Origin: Clostridia bacterium
GTDB lineage: Bacteria; Bacillota; Clostridia; Christensenellales; DTU072
DNA length: 27,149 nt
Assembly (NCBI GenBank): GCA_028699795.1
Contig: JAQVTZ010000005.1
Span: 1 to 27,149, forward strand
Direction: 5' to 3'
The position numbers were made by a program, and so were the translations under genes. The notes beneath the pieces are model-generated. The model did not search any database and was not told where the DNA came from. It saw only the letters and a program-made list of their open reading frames with translations. Shown here piece after piece: positions 8,360 through 16,618 of this stretch (position 1 is its first letter; every line of letters starts with the position of its first letter).

Positions 8360-9757
8360 CTATAATGTTACTCCGCTTTTATAAAATGCTATCTCAGCAT
8401 AGCTTTCACTCTTACATCTATATTCGCCGTTTACCGTCTGCATAACAAGGCTATATAAGCTGTCTTCGTCTGGAGGAAATGCGCAAAAGTCTATCCAATG
8501 ACTCTTCTTTTGGTTAAGAACGAGGTTGGATGCTATTTTTAAGGTAGGAACACAAGCGGATAAAGGGGTGCCTCGGCCAGTGGTAAACAGAACCAAATTG
8601 CATCCTGCGGCAGCCAAGGCGGTAGAAGCAATCAAGTCGTTGCCGGGGGCAGAGAGCACGCTTAACCCTTGTTGGCGTCTTACTTCGCCATACCCTATTA
8701 CATCGTTTACGGCAACATGTCCGCCTTTCAAGATACACCCTAAAGACTTTTCTTCCAAAGTGGTAATCCCGCCCTCTTTATTGCCGGGGCTGGGGTTTTC
8801 ATAGATAGGCATATTGTTTGCCCGATAAGACTCTTTGTAGCTCTCGATAAGGGCAGAAAGCTTTTTAAACACCTCTTTACTTGCACATTGATTGAAAATG
8901 CACTGTTCTGCGCCGAACATTTCGGGTATCTCGGTTAAGATTGCGTTCGCGCCCTTTTGCACCATTCTATCGCACAGCTTGCCGACCAAGGGGTTGGCCG
9001 TAATGCCCGACAACCCGTCGCTGCCGCCACATTTCAGACCTATCGTCAATGCGGACAGCGGAAACTCTTTCCGAACAAGCTTTTGGGATTTCGATAAGAA
9101 AGAGCGCAAAATATCCATTCCGTAAGCGATCTCGTCCTCCACCTCTTGACAGTTAAAAAATGCAAACTGCCCAACATTGTACTTATTAAGTACATTTTCT
9201 ATTCCGTGAAGCGTATTATTCTCACAGCCCAACCCGACAAACAACACAAAAGAAGCGTTCGGATTCCGAGCGATCGAGCATAACAGTTTGGTTATGTTTT
9301 CGGCATCCTCGCCAAGCTGACTGCATCCGAATTGATGTGTGAGCGCAAAAATATCATCTGCTCTTCCTGCGTTTTCGTTGTTCGCCATTTCCGCAAGTTG
9401 TTTGCAGATACCGTTCACACAGCCTACCGTAGGTATAATAAAGATGTTTTTCCGTATTCCTGCGCCATTCGCGTTAGGATAGCCCAGAAAGCAACCACTT
9501 TCGATTCTCTCGTCTAAGGTTTTCTTTTTTTGGTAAACAAAACTCCTGCTTTCATTCAAACAAGTTGCCATATTATGGGTGTGTACCCACTCGCCTTCGG
9601 CGATATCGCAAGTCGCTTTGCCGATGACTTCTCCGTATTTTATTATGTATTCGCCTTTTTTTATGGAAAAACGGGCAATCTTATGCCCCATGGGCACAAG
9701 ACCTTGTTCTAAAGCAACCTTTACATTATCTTTTGGATTGATTATTATCTCTTTCAT
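8360..9757 (-). CDS. uxaA: Altronate dehydratase (UxaA family)
   Basis: Altronate dehydratase converts D-altronate to 2-keto-3-deoxygluconate in hexuronate breakdown. The protein of 465 residues has an N-terminal SAF-type domain (residues 1 to about 75, with GHKIARFSIKKGEYIIKYG and EGEWVHTHNM) and a UxaA-type catalytic domain with HQFGCSQLGED, GLKCGGSDGLSGITANPLVG and GHVAVNDVIGYGEV. I start it at the ATG at 9757 (MKEIIINPKDNV), which overlaps the uxaB stop as ATGA; the frame stays open for 29 more codons inside uxaB, but they are not family-like. The related galactarate dehydratases share this architecture. Direct coupling to a tagaturonate reductase gene makes altronate the likely substrate. 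It is the last gene of its operon, and no terminator is visible after the stop. Confidence 0.92.
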   Translation of the reverse strand: MKEIIINPKDNVKVALEQGLVPMGHKIARFSIKKGEYIIKYGEVIGKATCDIAEGEWVHTHNMATCLNESRSFVYQKKKTLDERIESGCFLGYPNANGAGIRKNIFIIPTVGCVNGICKQLAEMANNENAGRADDIFALTHQFGCSQLGEDAENITKLLCSIARNPNASFVLFVGLGCENNTLHGIENVLNKYNVGQFAFFNCQEVEDEIAYGMDILRSFLSKSQKLVRKEFPLSALTIGLKCGGSDGLSGITANPLVGKLCDRMVQKGANAILTEIPEMFGAEQCIFNQCASKEVFKKLSALIESYKESYRANNMPIYENPSPGNKEGGITTLEEKSLGCILKGGHVAVNDVIGYGEVRRQQGLSVLSAPGNDLIASTALAAAGCNLVLFTTGRGTPLSACVPTLKIASNLVLNQKKSHWIDFCAFPPDEDSLYSLVMQTVNGEYRCKSESYAEIAFYKSGVTL

Positions 9758-11115
9758 AATGGTTTGATGTCCCTTTGAAATAAGGATAGATTTTCTTTTA
9801 TAGCTTCGGTTAACCCCGAAAAACCATTTAGGTCTACTCCCCATATCTTATCGGAAAGAAACCGTGTTACTGTGCCGCCCTCCAAAAAGAAATCCAGATA
9901 ATTCTTATCGTCTTTTAGCTCATAAGTTTCACTCTCGACATGAAAGTAGTAAGCATCCCCTTTTTTATAAAGGGAGCGATATGTATGAATGAAGTATGAG
10001 AGCCCCAGCGTTAAGTTGGGGGGTATCTTGCCGAATTTTTCATAATAATCAATAAAAGAAGGCAACACTCTTGCTTTCCACTTCGATATGCTGTTAAGAG
10101 AAATGGATATCAGTTGATGGTTGATATAAGGGTTTTCAAATCTTTCCAGCACTTCTTTTGCAAAACTCTTTGTCTGCTCGCTGTCATTCGAGACAAAAGG
10201 AATGATTTCTTGTTGGAGCGTTTCCTTTACGAAGGCTCGTAATTTACGGCTATTCATGACATCGAAAACTGTTTTTGCTCCCGTCCATAGCGAAATAAAA
10301 ACCATATTGGTATGACTGCCGTTCAGCACTCGCACCTTGCGTTTTTTATAGAATTCGATAGTATCTGCAAGTATTACCTCTGTTCCGTGTTTTCCTTCGC
10401 GAATAAACTTAGAAATGTTGCCTTTGTTTTCGATTACCCATAAGCCGAAAGGCTCGCCCACAGTTAAGAGCTCGTCCCTTTCGTTCAGCAACTTAGCGAA
10501 ACGCTCTTCCTCCTTTTTGGGATACCCCGAAACAATGCGGTCAACAAGGGTATTGCAGTAAAAATTCTCTTTTTGGTTCCAGTTCAAAAACGCCTCGGGA
10601 AGCTGCCAAAGACGGATATATTCGTTGACGCATTCTTTTAGTCTGTCCGCATTATTATCAATAAGCTCTACAGGCAATATATAGACACCGCCTAACCCGC
10701 TTAAAAATCTGCTGTACAAAAACGCGGTAAGTTTGGCAGGATAAGAGCTATTATGCAAATGATTCATGTCATCTTTATCGCTAAAATAAATACCTGCCTC
10801 CGTCGTGTTGGAGATTATCAGCTTTAATTCACTGTCTGTCGCAAGCCTTTCGTAATCCGCTTTGTCGAAATACGAAAAGGCTTCCTTCACCACAGATATT
10901 TTGCGAATTCTTTCTATCGGTTTGCCTTGTTCCATACCGCGTAAAACAACATGGTAGCTGTTTTTTTGTTTCACGAATTTGTCTAAACTTCCTTGGTCGC
11001 AAGGTCTGATGATACTGACGCTATAATTACCGCCTTCCTCATTTAAAACATCAAAATAGTAATCGGCAAATGCCCGAAGAAAATTACCCTCGCCAAACTG
11101 TGCTATCTTTATCAT
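9754..11115 (-). CDS. uxaB: Tagaturonate reductase (altronate oxidoreductase), mannitol dehydrogenase family
   Basis: UxaB reduces D-tagaturonate to D-altronate with NADH, the step after uronate isomerase in galacturonate catabolism. The protein has 453 residues. The N-terminus IAQFGEGNFLRAFADYYFD is the hallmark of UxaB within the long-chain mannitol dehydrogenase family, and the catalytic segment KVRVLNGSHTNMVF carries the family's Lys and Asn/His residues. I start at the ATG at 11115 (MIKIAQF) because GGAGG lies 5 bases before it; an in-frame GTG at 11127 would fall inside that ribosome binding site. The gene follows the metallophosphoesterase by 60 bases without a terminator and overlaps uxaA by 4 bases. 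Fructuronate reductase (UxuB) is a paralogue, but the altronate dehydratase partner favours UxaB. Confidence 0.92.
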   Translation of the reverse strand: MIKIAQFGEGNFLRAFADYYFDVLNEEGGNYSVSIIRPCDQGSLDKFVKQKNSYHVVLRGMEQGKPIERIRKISVVKEAFSYFDKADYERLATDSELKLIISNTTEAGIYFSDKDDMNHLHNSSYPAKLTAFLYSRFLSGLGGVYILPVELIDNNADRLKECVNEYIRLWQLPEAFLNWNQKENFYCNTLVDRIVSGYPKKEEERFAKLLNERDELLTVGEPFGLWVIENKGNISKFIREGKHGTEVILADTIEFYKKRKVRVLNGSHTNMVFISLWTGAKTVFDVMNSRKLRAFVKETLQQEIIPFVSNDSEQTKSFAKEVLERFENPYINHQLISISLNSISKWKARVLPSFIDYYEKFGKIPPNLTLGLSYFIHTYRSLYKKGDAYYFHVESETYELKDDKNYLDFFLEGGTVTRFLSDKIWGVDLNGFSGLTEAIKENLSLFQRDIKPL

Positions 11116-11175
11116 TTTTTCCTCCACCGAATTTTTTCATTCACTTTTATTTTTATTTTTACTGCGATGAGAAAA

Positions 11176-12468
11176 CTACTTTTCGGAGTCTGTTATAAAG
11201 GCTCTGTCGTAGTATTTTTCCAGTCCGTAGAAAACATCCTCTTTTTGCGCGTATTTTGCAGCAATATCCACGCTGCCGCAAGCCTGCACCATAAATAAGC
11301 TCACTCCTTCGGTAAAGCAACAGAATTTGCTGTTAATCTTGTTCAGAAACTTCAAAAACCGCGCTTTTTTTCGGCGGTTATACGCCCCGTCATACTGTAA
11401 GCCTTGTGAATACATAAGGCGTACGCCCTTATACATAATTGCGGAGTCGTTTTTGTGGTCGTGTCCGCAAACAACGGTATGCGTGCTGTTGGAGCTTTTG
11501 AACGCCTCGAAAGCGCCCGCGTTTAAATCACTCGCGCAGACCCGCTCATAATTGGTGCCGTAAATACGCTTTGCCACACCATTCCTCCTCTTTACCGCCG
11601 TATATGCTTTCTGGAATTCCGGCAAAGGAATATGAAAAAATGCCATGCTTTTGGGACGGATTCCGCCGTTTTCCGCAGTTAGCTCCGAAAGGCGGCGCCG
11701 ATACCAATCTATTTGACTCTCCCGAATATAGCCGTAACATCTCTTCTCAGAACCGAATGCCTTCCGCCTGACACCATAAATGTAGTCTCCGGAATCGAAA
11801 AAGAAGAGGCTTTGACATATTCCCTTGGAATTTTTGATGTTTACAACACAGTTTCCGCTGCCAAAAACGCCTTTTCCTCCTTCGTCGCGGACGATGCAAT
11901 AGGTCCCGCCCGAAAGGGTGTCGAACATCCATTTTCTGCCTGCCGCAACAATTGTTTCTCTATCTTTTTCACTTAGCATCCCCTTCTTTTCGGCCGCTTT
12001 AATATCTTTGGTTATTTTATACTCACTATCGTGGTTGCCGAGTACGAAGCCCCAATACTGCTTGCGACTCTCAAAAAAGTTTTTCAGTTTTTCTTGCATA
12101 ACCGTATCCGCATGCCCAACGATATTATCTCCAAGTAAAAGAACCAAATCGGGCTTTTCCTTATCGAGAAACCGTGAAAAAACCGTAAAAGTAAACGCCG
12201 AAGCTTCAGTATTGATATGCATATCCGTACAGGTCAAAATTTTGAAACGCTCATCCGAGATACTGCCGTCGCTTTTGCGTTTTATTAAATAAGGGGTCCC
12301 TTTTTCGGGTCTGACAAATTCTACCCTACCCTCGACGGTTGTCGTATCTATGCCGCAGGACTTATACAAATGAGGCCGAACAAACGACAGCACAAATAAA
12401 ATTGCCAAAATGATTATGGCAAAAGATAGTAAGATTACACCGATAATTCCCAATAAACCCATTTGCAT
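11176..12468 (-). CDS. Membrane-anchored calcineurin-like metallophosphoesterase
   Basis: The protein has 430 residues. An N-terminal hydrophobic segment (about residues 5-30) looks like a single membrane anchor without a clear cleavage site. The rest carries the complete metal-binding set of calcineurin-like phosphoesterases in order: TDMHI (Asp82, His84), LLGDN (113-115), GNHDSE (144-149), FFHIPLPEF, and VCGHDHKND near residue 330. It could hydrolyse phosphomonoesters or phosphodiesters; the substrate is not evident. It heads a minus-strand operon with uxaB and uxaA and is divergent from the araC-type gene. I know of no standard role for such an enzyme in galacturonate catabolism. The ATG at 12468 has no Shine-Dalgarno, and an ATG two codons on is no better. 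A GTG a few codons downstream with GGGA before it is an alternative start. Confidence 0.85.
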   Translation of the reverse strand: MQMGLLGIIGVILLSFAIIILAILFVLSFVRPHLYKSCGIDTTTVEGRVEFVRPEKGTPYLIKRKSDGSISDERFKILTCTDMHINTEASAFTFTVFSRFLDKEKPDLVLLLGDNIVGHADTVMQEKLKNFFESRKQYWGFVLGNHDSEYKITKDIKAAEKKGMLSEKDRETIVAAGRKWMFDTLSGGTYCIVRDEGGKGVFGSGNCVVNIKNSKGICQSLFFFDSGDYIYGVRRKAFGSEKRCYGYIRESQIDWYRRRLSELTAENGGIRPKSMAFFHIPLPEFQKAYTAVKRRNGVAKRIYGTNYERVCASDLNAGAFEAFKSSNSTHTVVCGHDHKNDSAIMYKGVRLMYSQGLQYDGAYNRRKKARFLKFLNKINSKFCCFTEGVSLFMVQACGSVDIAAKYAQKEDVFYGLEKYYDRAFITDSEK

Positions 12469-12474
12469 TACAAT

Positions 12475-12520
12475 ATTGTTGTTTTAGATTTAGCGTGGAG
12501 CAACCCAAGCTGACAACAAT
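12475..12520 (-). promoter_or_regulatory. Possible leader hairpin before the metallophosphoesterase gene
   Basis: Perfect 8-base inverted repeats ATTGTTGT (12475-12482) and ACAACAAT (12513-12520) bracket 30 bases that can pair further in part (AGCGTGG against CCCAAGCT). In the minus-strand transcript this stem would end six bases before the ATG, which lacks a Shine-Dalgarno. A possible extended -10 TGATACAAT (12562-12570) lies upstream, within the shared 65-nt block, and would put all of this in the leader. The function is inferred only from position. Confidence 0.3.
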
Positions 12521-12563
12521 CACTTTTTTGTTTACAATTATTAAAAATTGTTTGTCTATTTAT

Positions 12564-12628
12564 TGTATCACAATTATAGTTGATATTCTATATAAGAAAG
12601 GGTATAATATAATATAATTACATATTTT
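12564..12628 (+). repeat. 65-nt block shared with 19819-19883 (copy A, candidate operator of the locus)
   Basis: This block aligns without gaps to 19819-19883 on the same strand, with 56 of 65 bases identical by my count. The longest identical core includes ATATTCTATATAAGAAA, which holds the inverted repeat TTCT-N5-AGAA. Copy A contains the -35 and -10 of the araC-type gene and lies about 95 bases upstream of the divergent metallophosphoesterase gene. Both copies sit in regulatory gaps of the galacturonate locus, so a binding site for the local AraC-family protein is the simplest reading. Confidence 0.75.
12580..12608 (+). promoter_or_regulatory. Promoter of the araC-type regulator gene
   Basis: TTGATA (12580-12585), a 17-base spacer and TATAAT (12603-12608) form a near-consensus sigma-A promoter about 30 bases before the ATG at 12639. 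It lies wholly inside the repeated 65-nt block, so the regulator probably controls its own expression. Confidence 0.8.
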
Positions 12629-12638
12629 GAGGTATCTT

Positions 12639-13433
12639 ATGTCGTTTATCGAGGTTGAGCAAAGCATAGAAAAAGCGGGCTGGGCTATGCCGGACTTACA
12701 TTCGCATCCTCATTACGAACTTTATTTTCTCGAGAAAGGCGAGCGTAGCTTTTATATTGACAGCACGCTGTACCTTGTCAAAGAGAATACTGCGGTGTTG
12801 GTGCAGCCCTACCTCATGCACAAAACGGAGGGCGGGCCTTTTTCGCGAATCAATGTGGATTTTTCGGATGACATCTTTGATGATCAAGAGAGAGTTATGC
12901 TGTCGGAACTTAGCAAAATAATGGTGTTTCCGCTAAAGCCTGCGAACGGAGCGGCGATAAGGCAAATACTCCTTGCTATGTTATCCGCATGGGAAAATCC
13001 CAATAAGCTCGATAAAACTGCGGTGACGCTTTGCGTAAAATCATTACTTGGATGCCTCTATCTTTTCCGTTCCACTGTCAACGAGGTAGAAAAAGTATCG
13101 GTGAACGGTCGTATAAAACCCCAAACACTCAAAATTATTCGTTATATTAACGAAAATTATCGCAACAAACTAACGATAAGCGCACTAGCGAAAGAGTTTA
13201 ATTTATCGGAAAGTTGCCTATCCAAGACATTCAAACGCGAGACAGGCTATAATGTGGGCGAATTCATCTTGAACGCAAGAATTAACGAGGCAAAACGCCT
13301 TCTTAGCTCTAAACTTTCGGTAAATAAAATTGCCGACGAGTTGGGTTTTTCTTCGGCAAATTATTTCGGCTTGATATTTAAGCAAAAAGTTGGCATATCA
13401 CCTCTCATGTATAAGCAGTGGCTGAATACCTGA
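12639..13433 (+). CDS. AraC-family transcriptional regulator
   Basis: The protein has 264 residues from the ATG at 12639, which has GAGG 6 bases upstream (an in-frame TTG at 12627 overlaps that site and is unlikely). The N-terminal half is a cupin-type sensor domain with HSHPHYELYFLEKGERSFYI at about 21-40. The C-terminal 100 residues hold two helix-turn-helix motifs: LTISALAKEFNLSESCLSKTFKRETG and SVNKIADELGFSSANYFGLIFK, given here in pieces of the AraC family consensus. It is the only protein-coding gene on the plus strand and sits between the two halves of the galacturonate locus, with a candidate operator in its own promoter and in front of the GH4 gene. It probably activates the locus in response to an intracellular sugar. 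The last codons and the stop run into a repeated sequence (13424-13475). Confidence 0.93.
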   Translation: MSFIEVEQSIEKAGWAMPDLHSHPHYELYFLEKGERSFYIDSTLYLVKENTAVLVQPYLMHKTEGGPFSRINVDFSDDIFDDQERVMLSELSKIMVFPLKPANGAAIRQILLAMLSAWENPNKLDKTAVTLCVKSLLGCLYLFRSTVNEVEKVSVNGRIKPQTLKIIRYINENYRNKLTISALAKEFNLSESCLSKTFKRETGYNVGEFILNARINEAKRLLSSKLSVNKIADELGFSSANYFGLIFKQKVGISPLMYKQWLNT

Positions 13434-13475
13434 TTCTGACCACTTCATAAACAGAATACCTGATTTGGGCACCTC
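13424..13475 (+). repeat. Direct repeat at the end of the araC-type gene, possible IS21-like end remnant
   Basis: GAATACCTGATT occurs at 13424-13435 and again at 13454-13465, exactly 30 bases apart, and each copy continues into a related tail (CTGACCACTTC and TGGGCACCTC). The first copy supplies the TGA stop of the araC-type gene. Repeats of the type GAATACCTG-N-GGCCAC in short tandem resemble the multiple terminal repeats of IS21-family elements as I remember them. No transposase, second end or target duplication is visible, so this is at best a remnant. Confidence 0.5.
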
Positions 13476-13508
13476 TATTTAAAAAATGATACACATAACG
13501 AATAAGAG

Positions 13509-16500
13509 CTATTGCAGTTTTATTTTGGGAGCGGCAAGAATTCCGGCAGGAGAAAGAACATACCTTCTTGTGGTTTTGATGCGCAACGCATAATAAGAGT
13601 ACGGAGAAATTAGCGCGTTCTTTGCATTTCGCAAATGGATAGGCCCAAATGCATTTTGGCGAGAGATATAAGCTTTAAGACTCAATGTTGTTTCGCCTTT
13701 TTCCGTCGGAAGTATTGCGCAGTAGGGTGCAAAAGCAATATCTTGGCTCTCCATCGTTTTTGCTTCCACAACAGCCGCTTTAAACTTCGGTACAGAAACA
13801 CAGGCAGTTTTGCCATTCCCTTCAAAAGATGAAATATAGGTAATTTCTCCGCCATAAAAAGGCAATCCTTGTTTCGTGATATCTGAAAAACGCAATTGCT
13901 CGGGAAGCGCGGTAAGCGTGGCGGAAGAACCTCGCACAGATACGCCGAAATCTCCCAAAAGATAACACCATTCTGTATTTGTATTCAAGCCGAACGGTAT
14001 GGATATTTCCAAAGTATTTTTCCCTTTTTTGATACTTGGAAGGGCAACTTTCTTGATTGCTTTATCGACATACCAACCGCATACTTCTGATTTTACGATA
14101 ACGCCATTTAATACAATACTTGCAGTTTCGGCATCTTCAAGCGCGATATAAGGTTTCTTAACTTCAATTTTACTATTGATAACAAATTTTAGCTTTAACC
14201 TATGCTCCGGCTTTCTTTTCTCCATCGCCCAAGGTTGGCAAGATCTACCGCCGCGTACGGGCAAACCGCATTTCTTTCTGCATATATTATCCAAACGCAA
14301 AAGCTCGCACCTATTGAAAGAATATTTTTGCTCGTCAAGCGCGTAATAAGCGGTATCCAGCAAAAGCGCATTTGGTTCCGAAAGCGTATAAGGAACGCTT
14401 TTCGCGAAAGGCACATCGGTTGAAAATATCGTCTCCGCTTCGGGGTACTGCTCCTCTGCGTCGTCTAGGCGGAACAGCAAACTATCTTGCTTATACATAT
14501 CTGCTTTTATAAAAGTGAATCCGTCTGCCGTTTCTGCCTTTGCGGCGGTTATTTTGCCGTTAAGCGTATTCCAAATCGCCGCCTTCCATTCGCCCTTAAC
14601 TTTAAATGTCAGCTGTTGTTTTTGGGTTACAAATGGCTTCGATTGCACCGTTTTTTCCGCTCTTGCAACAAAAAACCACAGCCCGTTGTTATCTTCGCGC
14701 AATTGACAGACAATGTCTTGCGTATGTTCTCCCTCTTCATAGACGCCATAAAGACGGTTTTGTTCCAGCGACGAAAGTATTTCCTTTTTTTTGCAGGGAA
14801 TACGGGTAGAGTTATCCGCAAGCTCACGCGGTCTTTGAGAGGGTTTTCCGTTTTCGTACTGCGGAATTTCTCCCACAAAAATCACCTTTCCGCCTTTCTC
14901 TCTAAAGGCTTTCAGCCTATCAAGCGTGGAAGAACGCAAGGTGATGCAATTCGGCACCACAACAGTTTTATACCGCATTTTTCCTACTTCAAGAGGGTAC
15001 TCCCCTTTCTTCGTAAGTTCGGAGAAAGTCGCTTCGCAAATAAAGTCGAAATCCAGACCTCCGCGCAAAAGAATATTTGTTATTTCAATAAATTTTTTAT
15101 CGAAAGCATGATACTTTGCTTTGGTCACAAAATTTCCGTACAACATCCAAAAACTTTCTACAGGGTGAATGACCGCTATTTCCGTAAGAGGATTCCCTCT
15201 GGTAAGAGCGGTATTGACTCTGGCAAAATGATCTTCTAAAAACTTGAATTTTTTATACCATGGCGACTGATAAAAAATAGAAGCGGGGTAATCGCGTTTT
15301 GCTAACCCTTTCATCGACATAAGACTTAAATGCGGCACTCTTACCGTAACGCCTAAAGCGGCCTGCCAATCACCGCCTATTTTGTAATTTTGGAAGTCGT
15401 TATCCCACCTCGATACGCCGTAAAGCTCACTCAGCATCGCTTCTCTGCCGTATTGACGAACGGCAGACTGCGCCTGCTTGGCAGTAGTCAATTCGTAACG
15501 GCTGCACAACATATCGATGCCAGGAATCTGAAAGCCGCGATATTGCCGCATGGCATCACCAACAGCTTGCGTTTGTGTGCAAAGAGTAGCCTCTTCCATA
15601 AGATGCCCCGTAAAAGCTATCCCCATATCTTTGCAGCGACTACCTAGATTATCAGAAAATGCGTTGGCAAAGCGTTCTGACAAATGGTCAAAATAGTGAT
15701 AACGGGCATCCGAATAATAACCTTTTGTTCCCCAAAATAGCTCGGGTAGCTTGTCTAATAAAGAATAGCCGTAAGCTATCTTAAAAGTATCATCAAAATC
15801 ATCCGTCCAAGCTCTTTCTTTACTATGATAAGGAAAAGGAAAACGCGGTTGCTTAAATCTATGAAATTGCGGTTCGTCGGAAAAAATAGATTTAATTTCG
15901 TGACCAAAATAATCACCTACGGTTTTTTGATACGAGCCATATGTAATTTCGGCAAAGCGGTCTATAGCATCCTTATTTAATGTGTCGACATACGGCGCAT
16001 TGTTCAAAAAACTTCGCGGAGCTTCGGTTTTTAAATAGGCGTACCAGATTACACCCAAAGGGGTTTCCTCTTCCGAAAGCCTTCGATAATGAATAATCTG
16101 ATTCCCAAAAGTGTGGACGGTGTATCTTGCCAGAAGTTTTTGTCCTTTCAAGAGTTTCCCATCCTTATCTAATGTCGGAGCTTGTTTTGCCTTTTTGATG
16201 GTAAAAAGCAAATAACGCGCAGAAAAACGCGGGTCTTTCGTTACGGCGCCGCCTGCCGCGCCCGACGGCCAACGGTCTTCATCATATAAATAAAGGAACA
16301 TGTCCGCTTTTTTTGCTTCTTCCGCACAAGCTCTAATGCAATCGTTAAACTCTGTGCCGAGATACGGCGTGTCCAGTCCCGAACGGACATGCGCGTGATA
16401 CCCCCCGAAACCCATCTCATTAAATACTGATGTTTGTAAAATCGTTTCATCGGGATCGAGAGCGCAATTCCACGCCCAAAAGGGCGCTCCCCGATATTCC

Positions 16501-16562
16501 GAAGAAGGATGGTAAAAAAGCTCTCTGCTTAAAGTTTTTTCTGTGTTTCTTTGATAAAACAT
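13509..16562 (-). CDS. Large GH106-like glycoside hydrolase, possible alpha-L-rhamnosidase
   Basis: This protein of 1017 residues resembles the family GH106 and related uncharacterised glycosidases. The N-terminal segment PFWAWNCALDPDE (about 27-39), EMGFGGYHAHVRSGLDTPYLG (about 49-69, quoted only in part of its conserved run) and YDEDRWPSGAAGG (93-105) are typical, followed by a barrel-like core with IKSIFSDEPQFH near residue 235. The C-terminal third is predicted beta-rich and resembles galactose-binding accessory domains (a WCYLLGDFGV segment). No signal peptide or membrane segment is visible, so it should act in the cytoplasm on imported oligosaccharides. I chose the ATG at 16562 since GGAG lies 6 bases upstream; a GTG at 16586 overlaps that site. 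Rhamnosidase activity fits a rhamnogalacturonan locus but is inferred, not shown. Confidence 0.75.
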   Translation of the reverse strand: MFYQRNTEKTLSRELFYHPSSEYRGAPFWAWNCALDPDETILQTSVFNEMGFGGYHAHVRSGLDTPYLGTEFNDCIRACAEEAKKADMFLYLYDEDRWPSGAAGGAVTKDPRFSARYLLFTIKKAKQAPTLDKDGKLLKGQKLLARYTVHTFGNQIIHYRRLSEEETPLGVIWYAYLKTEAPRSFLNNAPYVDTLNKDAIDRFAEITYGSYQKTVGDYFGHEIKSIFSDEPQFHRFKQPRFPFPYHSKERAWTDDFDDTFKIAYGYSLLDKLPELFWGTKGYYSDARYHYFDHLSERFANAFSDNLGSRCKDMGIAFTGHLMEEATLCTQTQAVGDAMRQYRGFQIPGIDMLCSRYELTTAKQAQSAVRQYGREAMLSELYGVSRWDNDFQNYKIGGDWQAALGVTVRVPHLSLMSMKGLAKRDYPASIFYQSPWYKKFKFLEDHFARVNTALTRGNPLTEIAVIHPVESFWMLYGNFVTKAKYHAFDKKFIEITNILLRGGLDFDFICEATFSELTKKGEYPLEVGKMRYKTVVVPNCITLRSSTLDRLKAFREKGGKVIFVGEIPQYENGKPSQRPRELADNSTRIPCKKKEILSSLEQNRLYGVYEEGEHTQDIVCQLREDNNGLWFFVARAEKTVQSKPFVTQKQQLTFKVKGEWKAAIWNTLNGKITAAKAETADGFTFIKADMYKQDSLLFRLDDAEEQYPEAETIFSTDVPFAKSVPYTLSEPNALLLDTAYYALDEQKYSFNRCELLRLDNICRKKCGLPVRGGRSCQPWAMEKRKPEHRLKLKFVINSKIEVKKPYIALEDAETASIVLNGVIVKSEVCGWYVDKAIKKVALPSIKKGKNTLEISIPFGLNTNTEWCYLLGDFGVSVRGSSATLTALPEQLRFSDITKQGLPFYGGEITYISSFEGNGKTACVSVPKFKAAVVEAKTMESQDIAFAPYCAILPTEKGETTLSLKAYISRQNAFGPIHLRNAKNALISPYSYYALRIKTTRRYVLSPAGILAAPKIKLQ

Positions 16563-16590
16563 ACGATTCTCCAAGGATAGTTTCACCTAC

Positions 16591-16618
16591 ATTATATACA
16601 AAAAGCAATCGATTTCAA
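16591..16618 (-). promoter_or_regulatory. Possible promoter of the GH106-like gene
   Basis: On the minus strand TTGAAA (16613-16618), 16 bases, then TATAAT (16591-16596) precede the start by about 28 bases. The -35 lies in the loop and one arm of the terminator-like hairpin at 16600-16627. Confidence 0.5.

Noticed and set aside
9758..9844. N-terminal extension of uxaA by 29 codons
   Set aside because: It lies wholly inside uxaB, has no ribosome binding site, and the ATGA overlap with a family-like N-terminus points to 9757.
8272..12638. Catabolite-responsive (cre) sites near the hexuronate genes
   Set aside because: No sequence close to the TGWAANCGNTNWCA consensus was seen in the gaps by eye; a weight-matrix search would be needed to exclude one.
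14487..15239. A 250-codon plus-strand open frame opposite the GH106-like gene
   Set aside because: Composition is that of a shadow frame (rich in Phe, Arg, Cys), without start signals or family resemblance.
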